Assembly: GCF_002575655.3 (NCBI RefSeq)
Contig: NC_053040.3
Coordinates: forward strand, 361,830,267 to 361,894,266
Reading direction: 5' to 3'
From: Aegilops tauschii subsp. strangulata
Lineage: Eukaryota > Streptophyta > Magnoliopsida > Poales > Poaceae
DNA: 64,000 nucleotides
Part shown: positions 10,070-21,927 of the stretch, in pieces
Layout: every line of letters starts with the position of its first letter
Numbering within the stretch: the first letter of the stretch is position 1
Made by a program: the position numbers and the translations under genes
The notes under the pieces: model-generated
Seen by the model: only the letters and a program-made list of their open reading frames with translations
Told to the model about the DNA's origin: nothing
The model's database searches: none

Positions 10070-11199
10070 TAGGTTATTGTAGTCGGATGTTATTTTTGGT
10101 TTAATCTACATTAGGTTGGGTATATAATTATGTTCTTGTCGTGTTTTCTTCGTTTGTATATGTATATCACGTTGAAGACGGTGTTTGTTATGAGAGGAGA
10201 GTGGAGTTGATTGGTGCATGGTTGTGCTGCCCTTAAACGTTTCAGTCTCGTTGTAAGTTTTCGTGTTTTTGTGAGCCTTTGGGAGCTCCTATTCCAGTTT
10301 AAATTATGAAATTGCTTTTATAACACTCAAATGGGCAAGCCCACAAAGCTCTCACTTTCAAACTTTCCATCCGCTCGATCCACTGCTAGCTCGGAAGAAA
10401 AAAAGGCCTAGCTTTTTCCCTAAAAAGTTTGTTAAATCAAAATACGTTCATGGATATGTTTTAAAAAAATTGTTGCAAACTAAAAAACCATATAAAATTT
10501 AAAAATTGTTAATTTCAAAAATAGTTCACAAATTTGAAAAAAATGCAAATTCAAAATTGTTCACAAACTTTTGAAATGCTCATGAAATTTTAAAATATTC
10601 ATGGATTTTTTTAAATGTTTTCCGATTTAAAAAATGATTTTTTAAAATATTTAGGAATTTTAATAAATGATCAGGAATGCTAATAAATGTTCATGTATTA
10701 AAATGTGAAAATGAAAATTAAAATTAAAAAGATAAGAAGGACAGAAAAAAGAAAGATGTAAAAAAACAAAAACAAACAAGGATATAAAAATGAAAGAAAA
10801 TATTAAAACAGGTAGAGAAAACATACAAAAGAAATAAAAAATAAAAAACTAGGAATGCCTTCTAGAACCTTCTCAAACCAGGAATACCAATTAGCCCAAT
10901 ACACCTATATGGATTTATAGGCTCATAGGCGGGGCCCTTAGTGACCCCCACAGCCAGCGAGGCACCATAGCTCGTGATGCGCTAGGAGGCTCCAAATCTA
11001 GGAAGCTTAGTATTTGGATAGATTTCGACCCTACATCCAAACAGTCACTGTTGTGGAAATTTCCCTGACAATAGATACTAGAGTATGTATGGAGGGGACT
11101 ACCGGATGAACAAATGTGTGTACACACACGAGAATCTGTTGAAATATGGGGTGGGCTTTAGGCCCATCCAACAATTTCAGAAAAAGGGCCCATGTATTT
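10070..11199. other. Non-coding stretch with AT-rich repetitive block (about 10420-10860)
   Basis: The block 10420-10860 is dominated by degenerate motifs such as TTCATGGATTTT, TTCACAAA and runs of A, as seen in long terminal parts of grass transposons. No open frame or element end was defined. The part 10860-11199 holds no recognised feature. Confidence 0.4.
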
Positions 11200-11837
11200 G
11201 CCTTAACAAGTACAAGAAGCCAGAACATGACTCCAAATCTGCTAACATGATTGTAAGCAACAATGAAAGTGGGGCATCTAGGTACGGTAATTTATTTACG
11301 GTATTTTTAGTGTCTTAGTCTACCGATTGGTGGGTTGACACAGGTGCAAATATTCATGTGCTGATATTTCATTGTTTTATTCTTATCAGATCATAAGTCA
11401 TGGGTCCATATTGATGGGGAATGGCACGAGTGCTTCTGTTCATGGTGTTGGCACGGCCGATCTGAAGTTTACTTCGGGAAAGATCATGCAACTGAAGAAC
11501 GTGCAGCATGTGTCCGCCATCAAGAAGAATCTCTTTAGTGGCTCCCTTCTTTGTAGAGACGGGTTTAAGTTGGTATTGGAGTCTAATAAAGTAGTTGTTA
11601 CGAAATATGGACTATTTGTTTGGAAATGTTATGAATGTAGAGGTTTGTTACGCCTTTTCTTGCAGATTTTTGTAATAAATTCATGAAAAATATTCATTCA
11701 AGTGTTAATGAATCTGAAGTTTGGCATTCACATCTTTGTCACATTAGTTTCGGTTGAATGAGGCTGCTAGCAAAGTTGAATTTAATCCCGAGTTTCTCTT
11801 TAGCCAAAGGTTCTAAGTGCCATTTCGTGTGTGCAAG
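11200..11837 (+). pseudogene. Copia retrotransposon gag-pol fragment (protease region)
   Basis: The translated sequence contains WWVDTGANIHV, the aspartic protease active-site region of Copia polyproteins. GHGS-like and MGNGTSASVHGVGT stretches, an LKNVQHV block and a KNLFSGSLLCRDGF segment follow in the usual order. Further on, VWHSHLCHISFG corresponds to the GAG-pre-integrase motif. A stop codon before STDWW and at least two frameshifts (near 11370 and 11750) break the frame. Reverse transcriptase and integrase are missing. The fragment is cut at 11837 by the LTR that begins there. Confidence 0.8.
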
Positions 11838-12677
11838 TGATGCGTCCATTTTGCATCATGATTTCCTACTGTTATTTATCTTATTTCGAAGATAGACTTC
11901 ATATTTGACGCAATTGTAATGCTTTCTCTCTCTCAAAATGCAAGATACATCAAAAGAGGGAGATTACCGGCAACTTTCTTCTGACCTGGAAAAGCTAGAG
12001 CAGAGATAGCAATTCTCCGGAGCTCAAAATGTAGTGAAATTTTACGAAGATTTATTTTAGAATATATAAAAATACTAGAAGAAAGAAATATTGAAGAAGA
12101 TCCTCGGTGGGCCCACAAGCCCTGAGGGCGTGCCACCCAGACTTGAGGGGCCCACAGAGGTCCACCGCTGATACCCTTCTCCTATATGAAGCCATTTACC
12201 CAAGGAAAAAAAGGAAAACACTTTCGGGACTTTCCGCCATCGTCACGAGGTGGAACCAGGGCAAGAGCACTTTTTCCACACCTTGAGGGATTGTTATGTG
12301 ATTCAATTATGTTAGTACTATTGAGAGATTGCACTAGTGAAAGTATGAACCCTAGGCCTTGTTTCTAAGCATCGAGACGCCGTTTTTGCTCGCCTTTTAT
12401 TACTTGCTACCTTGTCATTTTTAATTATTCAGATTATAAAAACCTATTTCTACTATCCATATTACACTTGTATCACCGTATCTTCGCCGAACTAGTGCAC
12501 CTATACAATTGGCAGTTGTATTGGCGTGTTGGGGACACAAGAGATTTCTTGTATTTGATTGCAGGGTTGTTTGAGAGAGACCATCTTCATCCTACACATC
12601 CCATGGATTGATAAAATTTAGGTCATCCACTTGAGGGAAATTTGTTGTTGTCCTACAAAACTCTACGCTTGGAGGCT
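11838..12677 (+). mobile_element. Chimeric Gypsy LTR (left part)
   Basis: The stretch starts TGATGCGTCCATTTTGCATC, the start of the LTR family seen at 28537 and 61826. Up to about 12275 it follows that family (CTATATGAAG, GAGGTGGAACC). From about 12280 it instead follows the family of the 12678-19898 element in reverse orientation (TGAGGGATTGTTATGTGATT, GAGAGATTGCACTAGTGAAA). The LTR resumes after the nested element at 19904 and ends near 19949. The family switch inside one LTR indicates recombination or a deletion fusion. Confidence 0.6.
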
Positions 12678-14266
12678 TGATGTCTACTACGCAACTTTAT
12701 TCTTGTAGACACGTGTTGGGCCTCCAAGCGCAGAGTTTTGTACGCCAGTAGCAATTTTTTCTCAAGTGGACGACCTAAGGTTTATCAATCTGTGAGAGGT
12801 GTAGGATGAAGATGGTTTCTCTCAAACGATCCTGCAACCAAATACAAGAAACCTCTTGTGTCCCCAACACACCCAATACAACGGCAAATTGTATAGGTGC
12901 ACTAGTTCGGCGAAGAGATGGTGATAAAATTGTAATATGGATGGTAGAAATATATTTTTATAATTTTAATAAATAAAAACAGCAAGGTAGCAAATAGTAA
13001 ACGGGCACAAAAACGGTATTGCAATTCTTAAAAATGAGGCCTAGGGTCCGTACTTTCACTAGTGCAATCTCTCAACAATGCTAACATAGTTGGATCATAT
13101 GATTATCCCTCAAAGTGCAATAAGAATCACTCCCGAGTTCCTATTAGCGGAGAACAAAAAATAGAAATTGTTTGTAGGGTACGAAACCACCTCAAAGCTA
13201 TTCTTTCCGTTCGATCTATCCTAGAGTTCGTACTAAAATAACGCAAGCTATTCTTTTCGATCGATCTAATCAAGAGTTCGTACTAAAATAACACCAAAGC
13301 AAATTCATATTCATAATACTCAATCCACACAAAGAACTACAAAGAGACCCCAAAGTTTCTATCGGAGAAAAGATAATAAAAAACGTGCATCAACCCCTAT
13401 GCATAGATTACCCCAATGTTACCTCAGGAATCCGCAAGTTGAGTGCCATAACATACATCAAGTGAATAAATATGATACCCCATTGTCACCTCAAGTATTC
13501 ATACTGCAAGACATACATCATGTGTTCTCATATCTGAATATTCAATCCGACAAGACAAATCTTCAAAGGGTAAAGATTCAATTCATCACAACAAGAGTAT
13601 AGAGGGGAGAAACATCATATGATCCATCTATATTAACAAAGCCCATGATATAGATCACGAGAGAGAGAGAGATTAAACACATAGCTACTAGTACAAACCC
13701 TCAGCCCCGAGGGTGGACTACTCCCTCCTCATTGTGGTGGCCGCCGGGATGATGAAGATGGTCACCGGAGATGATTCCCCCCTTCGGTAGGGTGCCGGAA
13801 TGGGTCTAGATTGGTTTTCGGTGGCTACAGAGCCTTGCGGCGGCGGAACTTCTGATCTAGGTTAACCCCAAGGTTTTTGGAATATTTGTGAATTTATAGG
13901 GTAAAGAGGGGGTGCGGGAGGCCACCGAGGTGGGCACAACCCACCTGGACGCGCTTGGGCCCGCCCAGGCGCGCCCTGGTGGGTTGTGCCCCCCTCGGGG
14001 CACCCCCCAGGTGCTGCTGTGGCCATCCTAGGTGTTCTGGTCCATAAAAAATCTCCAAAAAGTTTCGCGGTGTTTGGACTCCGTTTGATATTGATTTCCT
14101 GCGATGTAAAAAACAAGCAAAAACAGCAACTGGCACTGGGCACTGGGTCAATAGGTTAGTCCCAAAAATGATATAAAGTTGCTATGAAATGATTGTAAAA
14201 CATCCCAGAATGATAAAATAACAACATGAAAACTTCATAAATTATAGATACGTTGGAGACGTATCA
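12678..14266 (-). repeat. 3' LTR of the complete Gypsy element
   Basis: On the minus strand it runs from TGATACGTCTCC at 14266 to GTAGACATCA at 12678. It is closely related to the LTR at 18285-19898 and directly follows the polypurine tract. Confidence 0.9.
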
Positions 14267-14281
14267 GCATCCCCAAGCTTA
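14267..14281 (-). other. Polypurine tract
   Basis: The minus strand reads TAAGCTTGGGGATGC directly before the 3' LTR, the expected site for plus-strand DNA priming during reverse transcription. Confidence 0.8.
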
Positions 14282-15802
14282 ATCCCTACTCGTCCTCGAG
14301 TAGGTAAATGATAAAAGAAATAATTTATGAAGTGTGAATGCTAGCAAAGTGCACAAGTTTGATCTGTGACAATTTCAATCACTTTTCCTAGCATCATAAT
14401 AGCAATTCTTTCTTATAAAACTTCTCTTGTTATAGTAGCAACCAATTCACATGTTAAGGTTCAAACAATGAACTCTCTTGAAACTCAACAACCTATGTTC
14501 TTAGTCATCAAGCAATTGCAATTCAACTTATTCAGCAGAGTTTAAGTAAGAGCTCCACATACACAACCATCATATAGTCTTCTATGATTGCTAACACTCA
14601 CCGCATACACATGAGCAAAACGTTTCAACTGAACACATAGAAAGATAGGGGCTTATTGTTTTGCCTCCCAACGTATTCACCTCAAGGGTGATGTCAACAA
14701 TAATAACTCATGCTACCCATATTCAACTGGACATATGTGCCTAGATCTTTCCTCACCACATGATGCTTGCCAAAGGAGAAAAATAAAAAGGAATAGAGAG
14801 GAAAACTTTGACTCTTTGCATAAAAGTAAATACATAAAAGTAAAAGATAAGCCCTTCGTAGAGGGAAGCAGAGGTTGACATGCGCTTATTTGTTTGTATG
14901 CTCAACCCCTTAGTGCAAAAGAACGTCACGTTATATTGCCCCTTATGATAGCAACCTTTATTATGCAGTCTGTCGCTTTTATTCTTTGCCATCACAAGTT
15001 CGTACAACGCTCAATTTTCTCTTACACTAAATGATCTAACATTTTTAGAAGCAATTTTTATTGCCTTATTGCACCGATGACAACTTACTTGAAGGATCTT
15101 GCTCAATTCTTAGGTAGGTATGGTGGACTCTTGAAAATAAGATTTGGGTTTAAGGTATTTTGGATGCACAAGTAGTATCTCTACTTGGTGCGGAATTTTT
15201 GGCTAGCAAATATGGGGGGCAAGCACCAAATGTTGAAGGATCTATGACAATATAACTTCTATGTGAATATGAACAAACATAAATCATTACGTTGTCTTCC
15301 TTGTCCAACGTTAACAATCTTGGCATATAATATTTTGATGGGGGCTCACAATCACAAAATATTTCCAAGATAGTGTATTTGCATGTGAAAGTTCTCTTCC
15401 TTATACTAATTATTCGTGAATTGCTTGTATGACCAATATTGTGATTGTCAAGCCTCAAAAGATTTCACTTTCTAAACCCAATGTGAAGCTACCACTAGGC
15501 ATGATATGATTTCAACTTTATGACATTCAATTTATTCAACAATTTACTCATAGGATATAAGTGAAGCACAAGAGCAATTCCAAAGAAAAGAGCTTCGTTG
15601 ACAGGATGTGAATGCCGCTTACTTAGCCTCCTTGGAAACTATTTGAGGACTCTATTTTATTTAAAAACTTTCAGATCTAAGTACTTTATTAAAACAACAA
15701 GCAAAACAAAATAAAATGACATTCCAAGGATAGCACACATCATGTGAAGAAGCAAAAACTTAGGCTCAACTGATACTAACCGATAATTGTTGGTGAGAAA
15801 GG

Positions 15803-16627
15803 TGGGATGCCTACCGGGGCATCCCCAAGCTTAGATGCTTGAGACTTCTTGAAATATTATCTTGGGATGCCTTGGGCATCCCCAAGCTTGAGCTTTGGTG
15901 TCTCCTTAATTCTTCTCATATCACGGTTTTCCTAAATCTCAAAAGATTCATCCACACAAAACTCAACGAGAACTCGTGAGATAAGTTAGTATAAACTAAT
16001 GCAAACACCTTATCAATCTCTACTATAGCAAATCACTAAAATTATTATTCAACATTGCATACTAAATGCCTCTGCATATTTAATATTCCTATCCTCAAAT
16101 AGATTCATTAAACAAGCAAGCATATGCAAACAATGCAAACATAACAACAATCTGCCAAAACAGTACAGTCTGTAAAGAATGCAAGAGTATCAATACTTAT
16201 TCAACTCCAAACATTATGAAATTCTACCACACTGTAGAAAATTTATAAGAGCTTATTATGCAAAAAAGTTTCAACATTTTATCACATTCTTACTTTCCTC
16301 GGAAATTTTTGCAACATCGATAAACTTTCTGTTTTCAAACAGCAACATGTATACTTGCAAGATAAGAATGGCAAAGGCTATCAATGCCACCTTTATTGAA
16401 ATAAAAGATGCAAAACATTATTCTAAATAACATAAAGCAAATTCTTAACAAAATAAATTGACGCTCCAAGAAAAACTCATATCATGTGACGAATGAAAAC
16501 ATAGCTCCAAGTGAGGTTACCGATAATGTTGGAGACGAAAGAGGGGATGCCTTCCGGGGCATCCCCAAGCTTAGTTGGTTGGATATTCCTTGAATATTAT
16601 CTTGGGGTGCCCTGGGGCATCCCCAAG
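15803..16627 (-). repeat. Four PPT-like hairpins inside the Gypsy element
   Basis: Hairpins lie at about 15803-15826, 15861-15885, 16543-16566 and 16601-16627. Each pairs a GGGATGCC-type arm with a GGCATCCC-type arm over a short loop, and three of the four run straight into CCCCAAGCTTAG, the complement of the polypurine tract motif. The same set recurs in element D. Confidence 0.75.
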
Positions 16628-17177
16628 CTTAGGGTCTTGTCACTCCTTATTCTCTTCATATCGATATCTCACCCAAAACTTGAAAACTTCAATCACACAA
16701 AACTTAACGGAACTTTATGAGATAGGTTAGTATGATAAAGAGCAAACCATTTCACTTTGTTACTGTCAAAGACAAGATTCATAATTGTTCTCACACAATG
16801 CCTACTGTATCATATCATTTCCACAATTTATATTGAGCAATATAATCCATAGAAACTAGAAAACAAGCAAACTATGCATTGAAAATAGAATCTGTCAAAA
16901 ACAAAACAGTCTGTAGTAATCTGTAATCAACCATACTTCTGCTATTCCAAAAATTATGAAAAAATTAGGACCACGTGAGCAATTTTTATATTAAACTTCT
17001 GCAAAAGAATCAACTCAAAAGCACTCTTCTGTTAAAAATAATTATTATTTTCGTGAGAGCAAAAGTTTCTGTTTTTCAGCAAGATCAAATCAACTACCAC
17101 CGTAAGCCATCCCAAAGGTCTTACTTGGCACTTTATTGAAATGAAAGCACTAAAACATGATTACTACAGTAGCCTAA

Positions 17178-18159
17178 TCATGTGAACACACAAAAACAGT
17201 AGGTAAAAGTGTTGGGTTGTCTCCCAACAAGCGCTTTTCTTGAATGCCTTTTAGCTAGACATGATGATTTCAATGACGCTCGCATAAAAGATAAGAATTG
17301 AAACACAAAGAGAGCATCATGAAGCACATGACTAGCACATTTAAGTCTAACCCACTTCCTATGCATAGGGATCTTGTGAGAAAACAACTTATGGGAACAA
17401 TAATCAACTAGCATAGGAAGGCAAAACAAGCATAACTTCAAAACTTTCAACACATAGAGAGGAAACTTGATATTATTGCAATTCCTACAAGCATAAGTTC
17501 CTCCCTCATAATAATTTTCAGTAGCATCATGAATGAATTCAACAATATAGATATCACATAAATCATTCTTTTCATGATGCACAAGCATAGAAATTTTACT
17601 ACTCTCCACATAAGCAAATTTATTCTCATGAATAGTAGTGGGAGCAAGCTCAACAAAGTAACTATCATGGGATTGAAAGTTAAAATCATGATGAAAAGTT
17701 TCATGGTTATCATTATTCTTTATAGCATACATGTCATCATCATAATCATTATAGATAGCAACTTTGTTGTCATAATCAATTGCAACCTCTTCCAAAATAG
17801 TGGATTCATCATTAAATAAAGTCACGACCTCTCCAAATCCACTTTCATCAATATAATCATCATAAATAGGAGGCATGAAATCATCATAATAAATTTTCTC
17901 TTCAAAACTCGGGGGGAGTAAAAATATCATCTTCATCAAATATAGCATACCCAAGCTTGTAGCTTTGCATATCATTAGCATCATGCATATTCAAAGAATT
18001 CATACAAACAACATTGCAATCATGCTCATCATTCAAATATTTTGTGCCAAACATTTTATTGACTTCTTCTTCTAACAATTGAGCACAATTTTCCGATCCA
18101 TCATTTTCAAGAAAGATATTGCAAAGATGATCAATAATATGATGCAACCTCAATTCCAT
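17178..18159 (-). pseudogene. Gag-like ORF of the Sabrina-like element, one frameshift
   Basis: The frame starts at 18159 (ATG; MELRLHHIID) and runs through ENCAQLLEEEVNKM and DEHDCNVVCMNSLNMHDAND to DEDDIFTPP. It then continues in a second frame (17984-17178) as SFEEKIYYDDFMPPIYDDY, ESGFGEVVTLFNDESTILEE and CDIYIVEFIHDATENYYEGG, ending after a CLPMLVDYC segment. The shift lies at a run of six G on the plus strand (17911-17916). The protein is acidic and rich in D and Y, and is shared with other copies in this window. It carries no CCHC zinc knuckle, unlike element A. I know this protein type only as an ORF of abundant Triticeae Gypsy elements and cannot give a biochemical role beyond a probable Gag or accessory function. 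Confidence 0.7.
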
Positions 18160-18261
18160 TTTTTGTAGTTTTCTTTTTATAAACCAAACTAGTGATAAAA
18201 CAAGAAACTAAAAGATTCAATTACAAGATCTAAAGATATACCTTCATGCACTCACCTCCCA

Positions 18262-18274
18262 GGCAACGGCGCCA
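18262..18274 (-). other. Primer-binding site (TGGCGCCGTTGCC)
   Basis: The minus strand reads TGGCGCCGTTGCC just inside the 5' LTR. This is the tRNA primer site found in many plant Gypsy elements and sets the element's orientation. Confidence 0.9.
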
Positions 18275-18284
18275 GAAAAGAGCT

Positions 18285-19898
18285 TGATGTCTACTACGCA
18301 ACTTTATTCTTGTAGACACGTGTTGGGCCTCCAAGCGCGGAGTTTTGTTGGACAGTAGCAATTTTCCCTCAAGTGGATGACCTAAGGTTTATCAATCCGT
18401 GAGAGGTGTAGGATGAAGATGGTCTCTCTCAAACTAGCCTGCAACCAAATACAAGAAATCTCTTATGTCCCCAACACACCCAATACAATGGCAAATTGTA
18501 TAGGTGCACTAGTTCGGCGAAGAGATGGTGATAAAAGTGTAATATGGATGGTAGAAATATATTTTTATAATCTGAATAACTAAAAACAGCAAGGTAGAAA
18601 ATAGTAAACGGGCACAAAAATGGTATTGCAATGCTTGAAAATGAGGCATAGGGTCCGTACTTTCACTAGTGCAATCTCCCAACAATGCTAATATAATTGG
18701 ATCATATAACCATCCCTCAAAGTGCGATGAAGAATCACTCCAAAGTTCCTATTAGCGGAGAACAAAAGATAGAAATTGTTTGTAGGGTACGAAACCACCT
18801 CAAAGCTATTCTTTCCGTTTGATCTATTCAAGAGTTTGTACTAAAATAACACAAAGCTATTCTTTCCGTTCGATCTATCCTAGAGTTCGTACTAAAATAA
18901 CACCAAAGCAAATTCATATTCATAATACTCAATCCAACACAAAGAACTTCAAAGAGTGCCCCAAGATTTCTACCGGAGAAACAAAGACAAGAACGTGCAT
19001 CAACCCCTATGCATAGATTACCCCAATGTCACCTCGGGAATCCGTGAGTTGAGTGCCAAAACATATATCAAGTGAATCATTACGATACCCCATTGTCACC
19101 ACGAGTATTCAATTGCAAGACATATATCAAGTGTTCTCAAATCCATAAAAGTATAATCCGATAACAATGAAATCTCAAAGGGAAAAACTCAATTCATCAC
19201 AACAAGGTAGAGAGGGGAAAACACCATATGATCCGACTATATTAACAAAGCCCGCGATACATCAAGATCGTGACATCTCAAGAACACGAGAGAGAGAGAG
19301 AGAGATTAAACACATAGCTACTGGTACAAACCCTCAGCCCCGAGGGTGGACTACTCCCTCCTCATCATGGTGGCCGCCGGGATGATGAAGATGGCCACCG
19401 ATGATGATTCCCCCCTCCGGCAGGGTGCCGAAAAGGGTCTAGATTGGTTTTCGGTGGCTATAGAGGCATGCGGCGGTATAATTTCTGATCTAGGGTAACC
19501 CCGAGGGTTTTTGGAATATTTGTGAATTTATAGGGTAAAGAGGGGGTGCGGGAGACCACCGAGGAGGGCACAACCCACCTGGGCGTGCCTGGGCCCCCAG
19601 GCCCGCCCTTGTGGGTTGTGCCCCCCTCGCGGCACCCCCCCAGGTGCTGCTCTGGCCCATCCTCGGTGTTCTGGTCCATAAAAATCCACAAAAAGTTTCG
19701 CGGCGTTTGGACTCTGTTTGATATTGATTTCCTGCAATGTAAAAAACAAGCAAAAAGCAGCAACTGGCACTGGGCACTGCGTTAATAGGTTAGTCCAAAA
19801 AAGATATAAAGTTGCTATAAAATGATTGAAAACATCCAAGAATGATAATAAAACAACATGAATACTTCATAAATTATAGATACGTTGGAGACGTATCA
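18285..19898 (-). repeat. 5' LTR of the complete Gypsy element
   Basis: It runs from TGATACGTCTCC at 19898 to GTAGACATCA at 18285 on the minus strand, and is followed by the AGGCT duplication at 19899-19903. Confidence 0.9.
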
Positions 19899-19903
19899 AG
19901 GCT

Positions 19904-19970
19904 CAACAAAGTCTTCAAGAATTAGGTTGTGTAGTAGAAATCAAGCTATTTCTAGCGTCGTTGTCGAGGA
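19904..19970 (+). mobile_element. End of element A 5' LTR and decayed primer-binding site
   Basis: After the nested element the LTR of element A resumes and ends GTAGTAGAAATCA near 19949. Next comes CTAGCGTCGTTGTCGAGG, a mutated TGGCGCCGTTGCCGAGG primer site. Several C to T type changes suggest long-term methylation decay. Confidence 0.6.
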
Positions 19971-20068
19971 GGTGAGTTCTTGAAGGTATCCTCTTTAGAT
20001 CTTGCAATTGAATCTTTTAGTTTCCTTTTTGTCACTAGTTTGGTCTATAAAAAAACTATAAAAAGGAA

Positions 20069-21922
20069 GTGAAGTTGCATCAAATGCTTTATCTTTATGG
20101 CATCTTTCTTGAAAACATGGGATTTGAAAATTGTGCTAAAGTGTTAGAAAAGTATTTAAATGTTTAATGTGAGTTCATTGAATGATAAGAATGATTGCAA
20201 TGTTGTTAGTATGCTTTCCATGGATATCCATAATGCTAATGATGGTTACACCAGTCATGATAAATTTTCTAAAAAAGGGTTTATTATAAGCATGCCAATT
20301 TTTGTGGAGAGCGTAGACCTTGTGTAGACGTGCCAATTAGGCATGATAACTTTTGTAAGAAGCATAAATATGACAGAACCCAATGGTTGCTTAAGATATT
20401 AGATGATTATGCTAAATAATTATGTTCTCTTCACCCCATTACTTGTGAACTTTGCAATAAAGTTGGTCATCTTAATTTCTAATGCATGCATTTTTATGAT
20501 AGAATCGTGTCAAAATATTGTGATGATATGATCACCCTTGAACATTATAATGAACTTAGTCTATTTTTGGGGTGTGAAGAAGTGACGCATAAAATAATTG
20601 GTTTGAAGTATTCATTATCATGGAAAAATTGTAATTGATCTAAGAGAAATCTATATGTTTTGTGTGGTAAATTGCAATGAGAATGCTTGTATAAACAATT
20701 ATAGGGAGACGGAAAAACCAATGGAAAACAAAAGGAATACTAATGAAAGGGAAAAGATTTCCCAATTCCCTCCTATTATTTCTCATGATGAATCGGGTGA
20801 CGAGGAGGAGCTTCCTATCCAACCAATCTCTTCAATAAGAAGCTGAGAAAAAACAATTAAACCCACACCTAATGTGGCGGTGAAGAAGAAGAGAAACAAA
20901 AGAAGAAGAAGCAAAGGTAAAAAGTATCTCCCCCAAATAATTTTTCTCCTAAGGATATGTCATATATGATTAGATCATGAACCATGGATATGTCCTATAT
21001 GTCTGTGGGAACTATTGAGGATGCTTTTGTTGTGCCTACTTCTTGCTATGATGACTATGATTGTGGAGATGATTTTGATAGTTCTTATGATCTTGAAAAT
21101 CTTTTTGGCACCAACTGGGAAAATATGATAATAATGATTGCTATACTATTGGTGCTATTCATGCTATTAATGATGGGAGTGATTATTTAGAAGGAGACGC
21201 TAATGATATGAAAAACCATAAGCTTGTGATGCTATGTTTATGAAGATGGTCTTTTTAGTCCACCTAATTTTGATGAGCAAATTTATTATGATGATAGCAT
21301 GCCTCCTATTTATGATGATTGCAATGGTAATGAAAGTGTGTTTGGAAGAGCGACAACTCTAAGTATTAATTATCCCACTATTTTGGAGGGTGTTGAATCT
21401 TGATATGATGATAAAATTGGATCTGGAGAGGTCATGACTTTATTTAGGGTTGAATCCACTACTTTGGAAGAGGTTTGAATTGATTATGATGAGAACAAAG
21501 TTGCTATTTATGATGATTATTGTGATGACACTTATGCTAAAAATAGTAGTGATAGTTATCTTGTGAAACTTGTCATAATTATGGATACCCTTTTAATGAG
21601 CATTACAATCAATTTATATTGTTCAAGTTTTCTAGATACTCCCACTATTATGAATGAGAAGAAATTTGCTTATGTGGAGAGTAATAAAATTGCTATGCTT
21701 GTGGATCATGAAAAGAATGCTTTGTGTGAAATTTATATTGTTGAATTTATTCATGATGTTACTGAAAATTATTATGAGAGGGGAATATATGCTTATATAT
21801 ATTTCCACAACATCAAGTTTCCTCTCTTTATGTTGAAAGCTTTGAAGTTACACTTGTTTTGCCTTCCTATGCTAGGTTATCTTGCTCCAATAAATTTTTT
21901 GCTTACAAAATCCCTATGTGAA
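20069..21922 (+). pseudogene. Gag pseudogene of element A with CCHC zinc knuckle
   Basis: Broken frames encode FLENMGFENCAKVLEKY, NDKNDCNVVSMLSMDIHNA, then a segment with a C-x2-C-x4-H-x4-C zinc knuckle at 20444-20485 (CELCNKVGHLNF, a stop in place of one residue, then C). Further on come EDGLFSPPNFDEQIYYDD, VTENYYERGIYAYIYF and CLPMLGYLAP. The zinc knuckle is the RNA-binding motif of retroelement Gag proteins. At least six in-frame stops or shifts are visible. This copy is longer than the gag-like ORF of the complete element, which lacks the knuckle segment. Confidence 0.7.
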
Positions 21923-21927
21923 GTGGG

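Larger units (their letters stand above)
12678..19898 (-). mobile_element. Complete Gypsy LTR retrotransposon, Sabrina-like, non-autonomous (7221 bp)
   Basis: Two LTRs of 1589 and 1614 bp, with TGATACGTCTCC...GTAGACATCA ends in the minus orientation, enclose 4.0 kb. A perfect five-base duplication AGGCT flanks it (12673-12677 and 19899-19903). A primer-binding site (18262-18274) follows the 5' LTR and a polypurine tract precedes the 3' LTR (14267-14281). The only coding sequence is a gag-like ORF with a frameshift. No protease, reverse transcriptase, RNase H or integrase was seen, so mobilisation would need a partner. The two LTRs differ at roughly 6% of sites over the first 165 bp by eye, suggesting an old insertion. 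The Sabrina label is from memory. It sits inside the chimeric LTR of element A. Confidence 0.9.
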
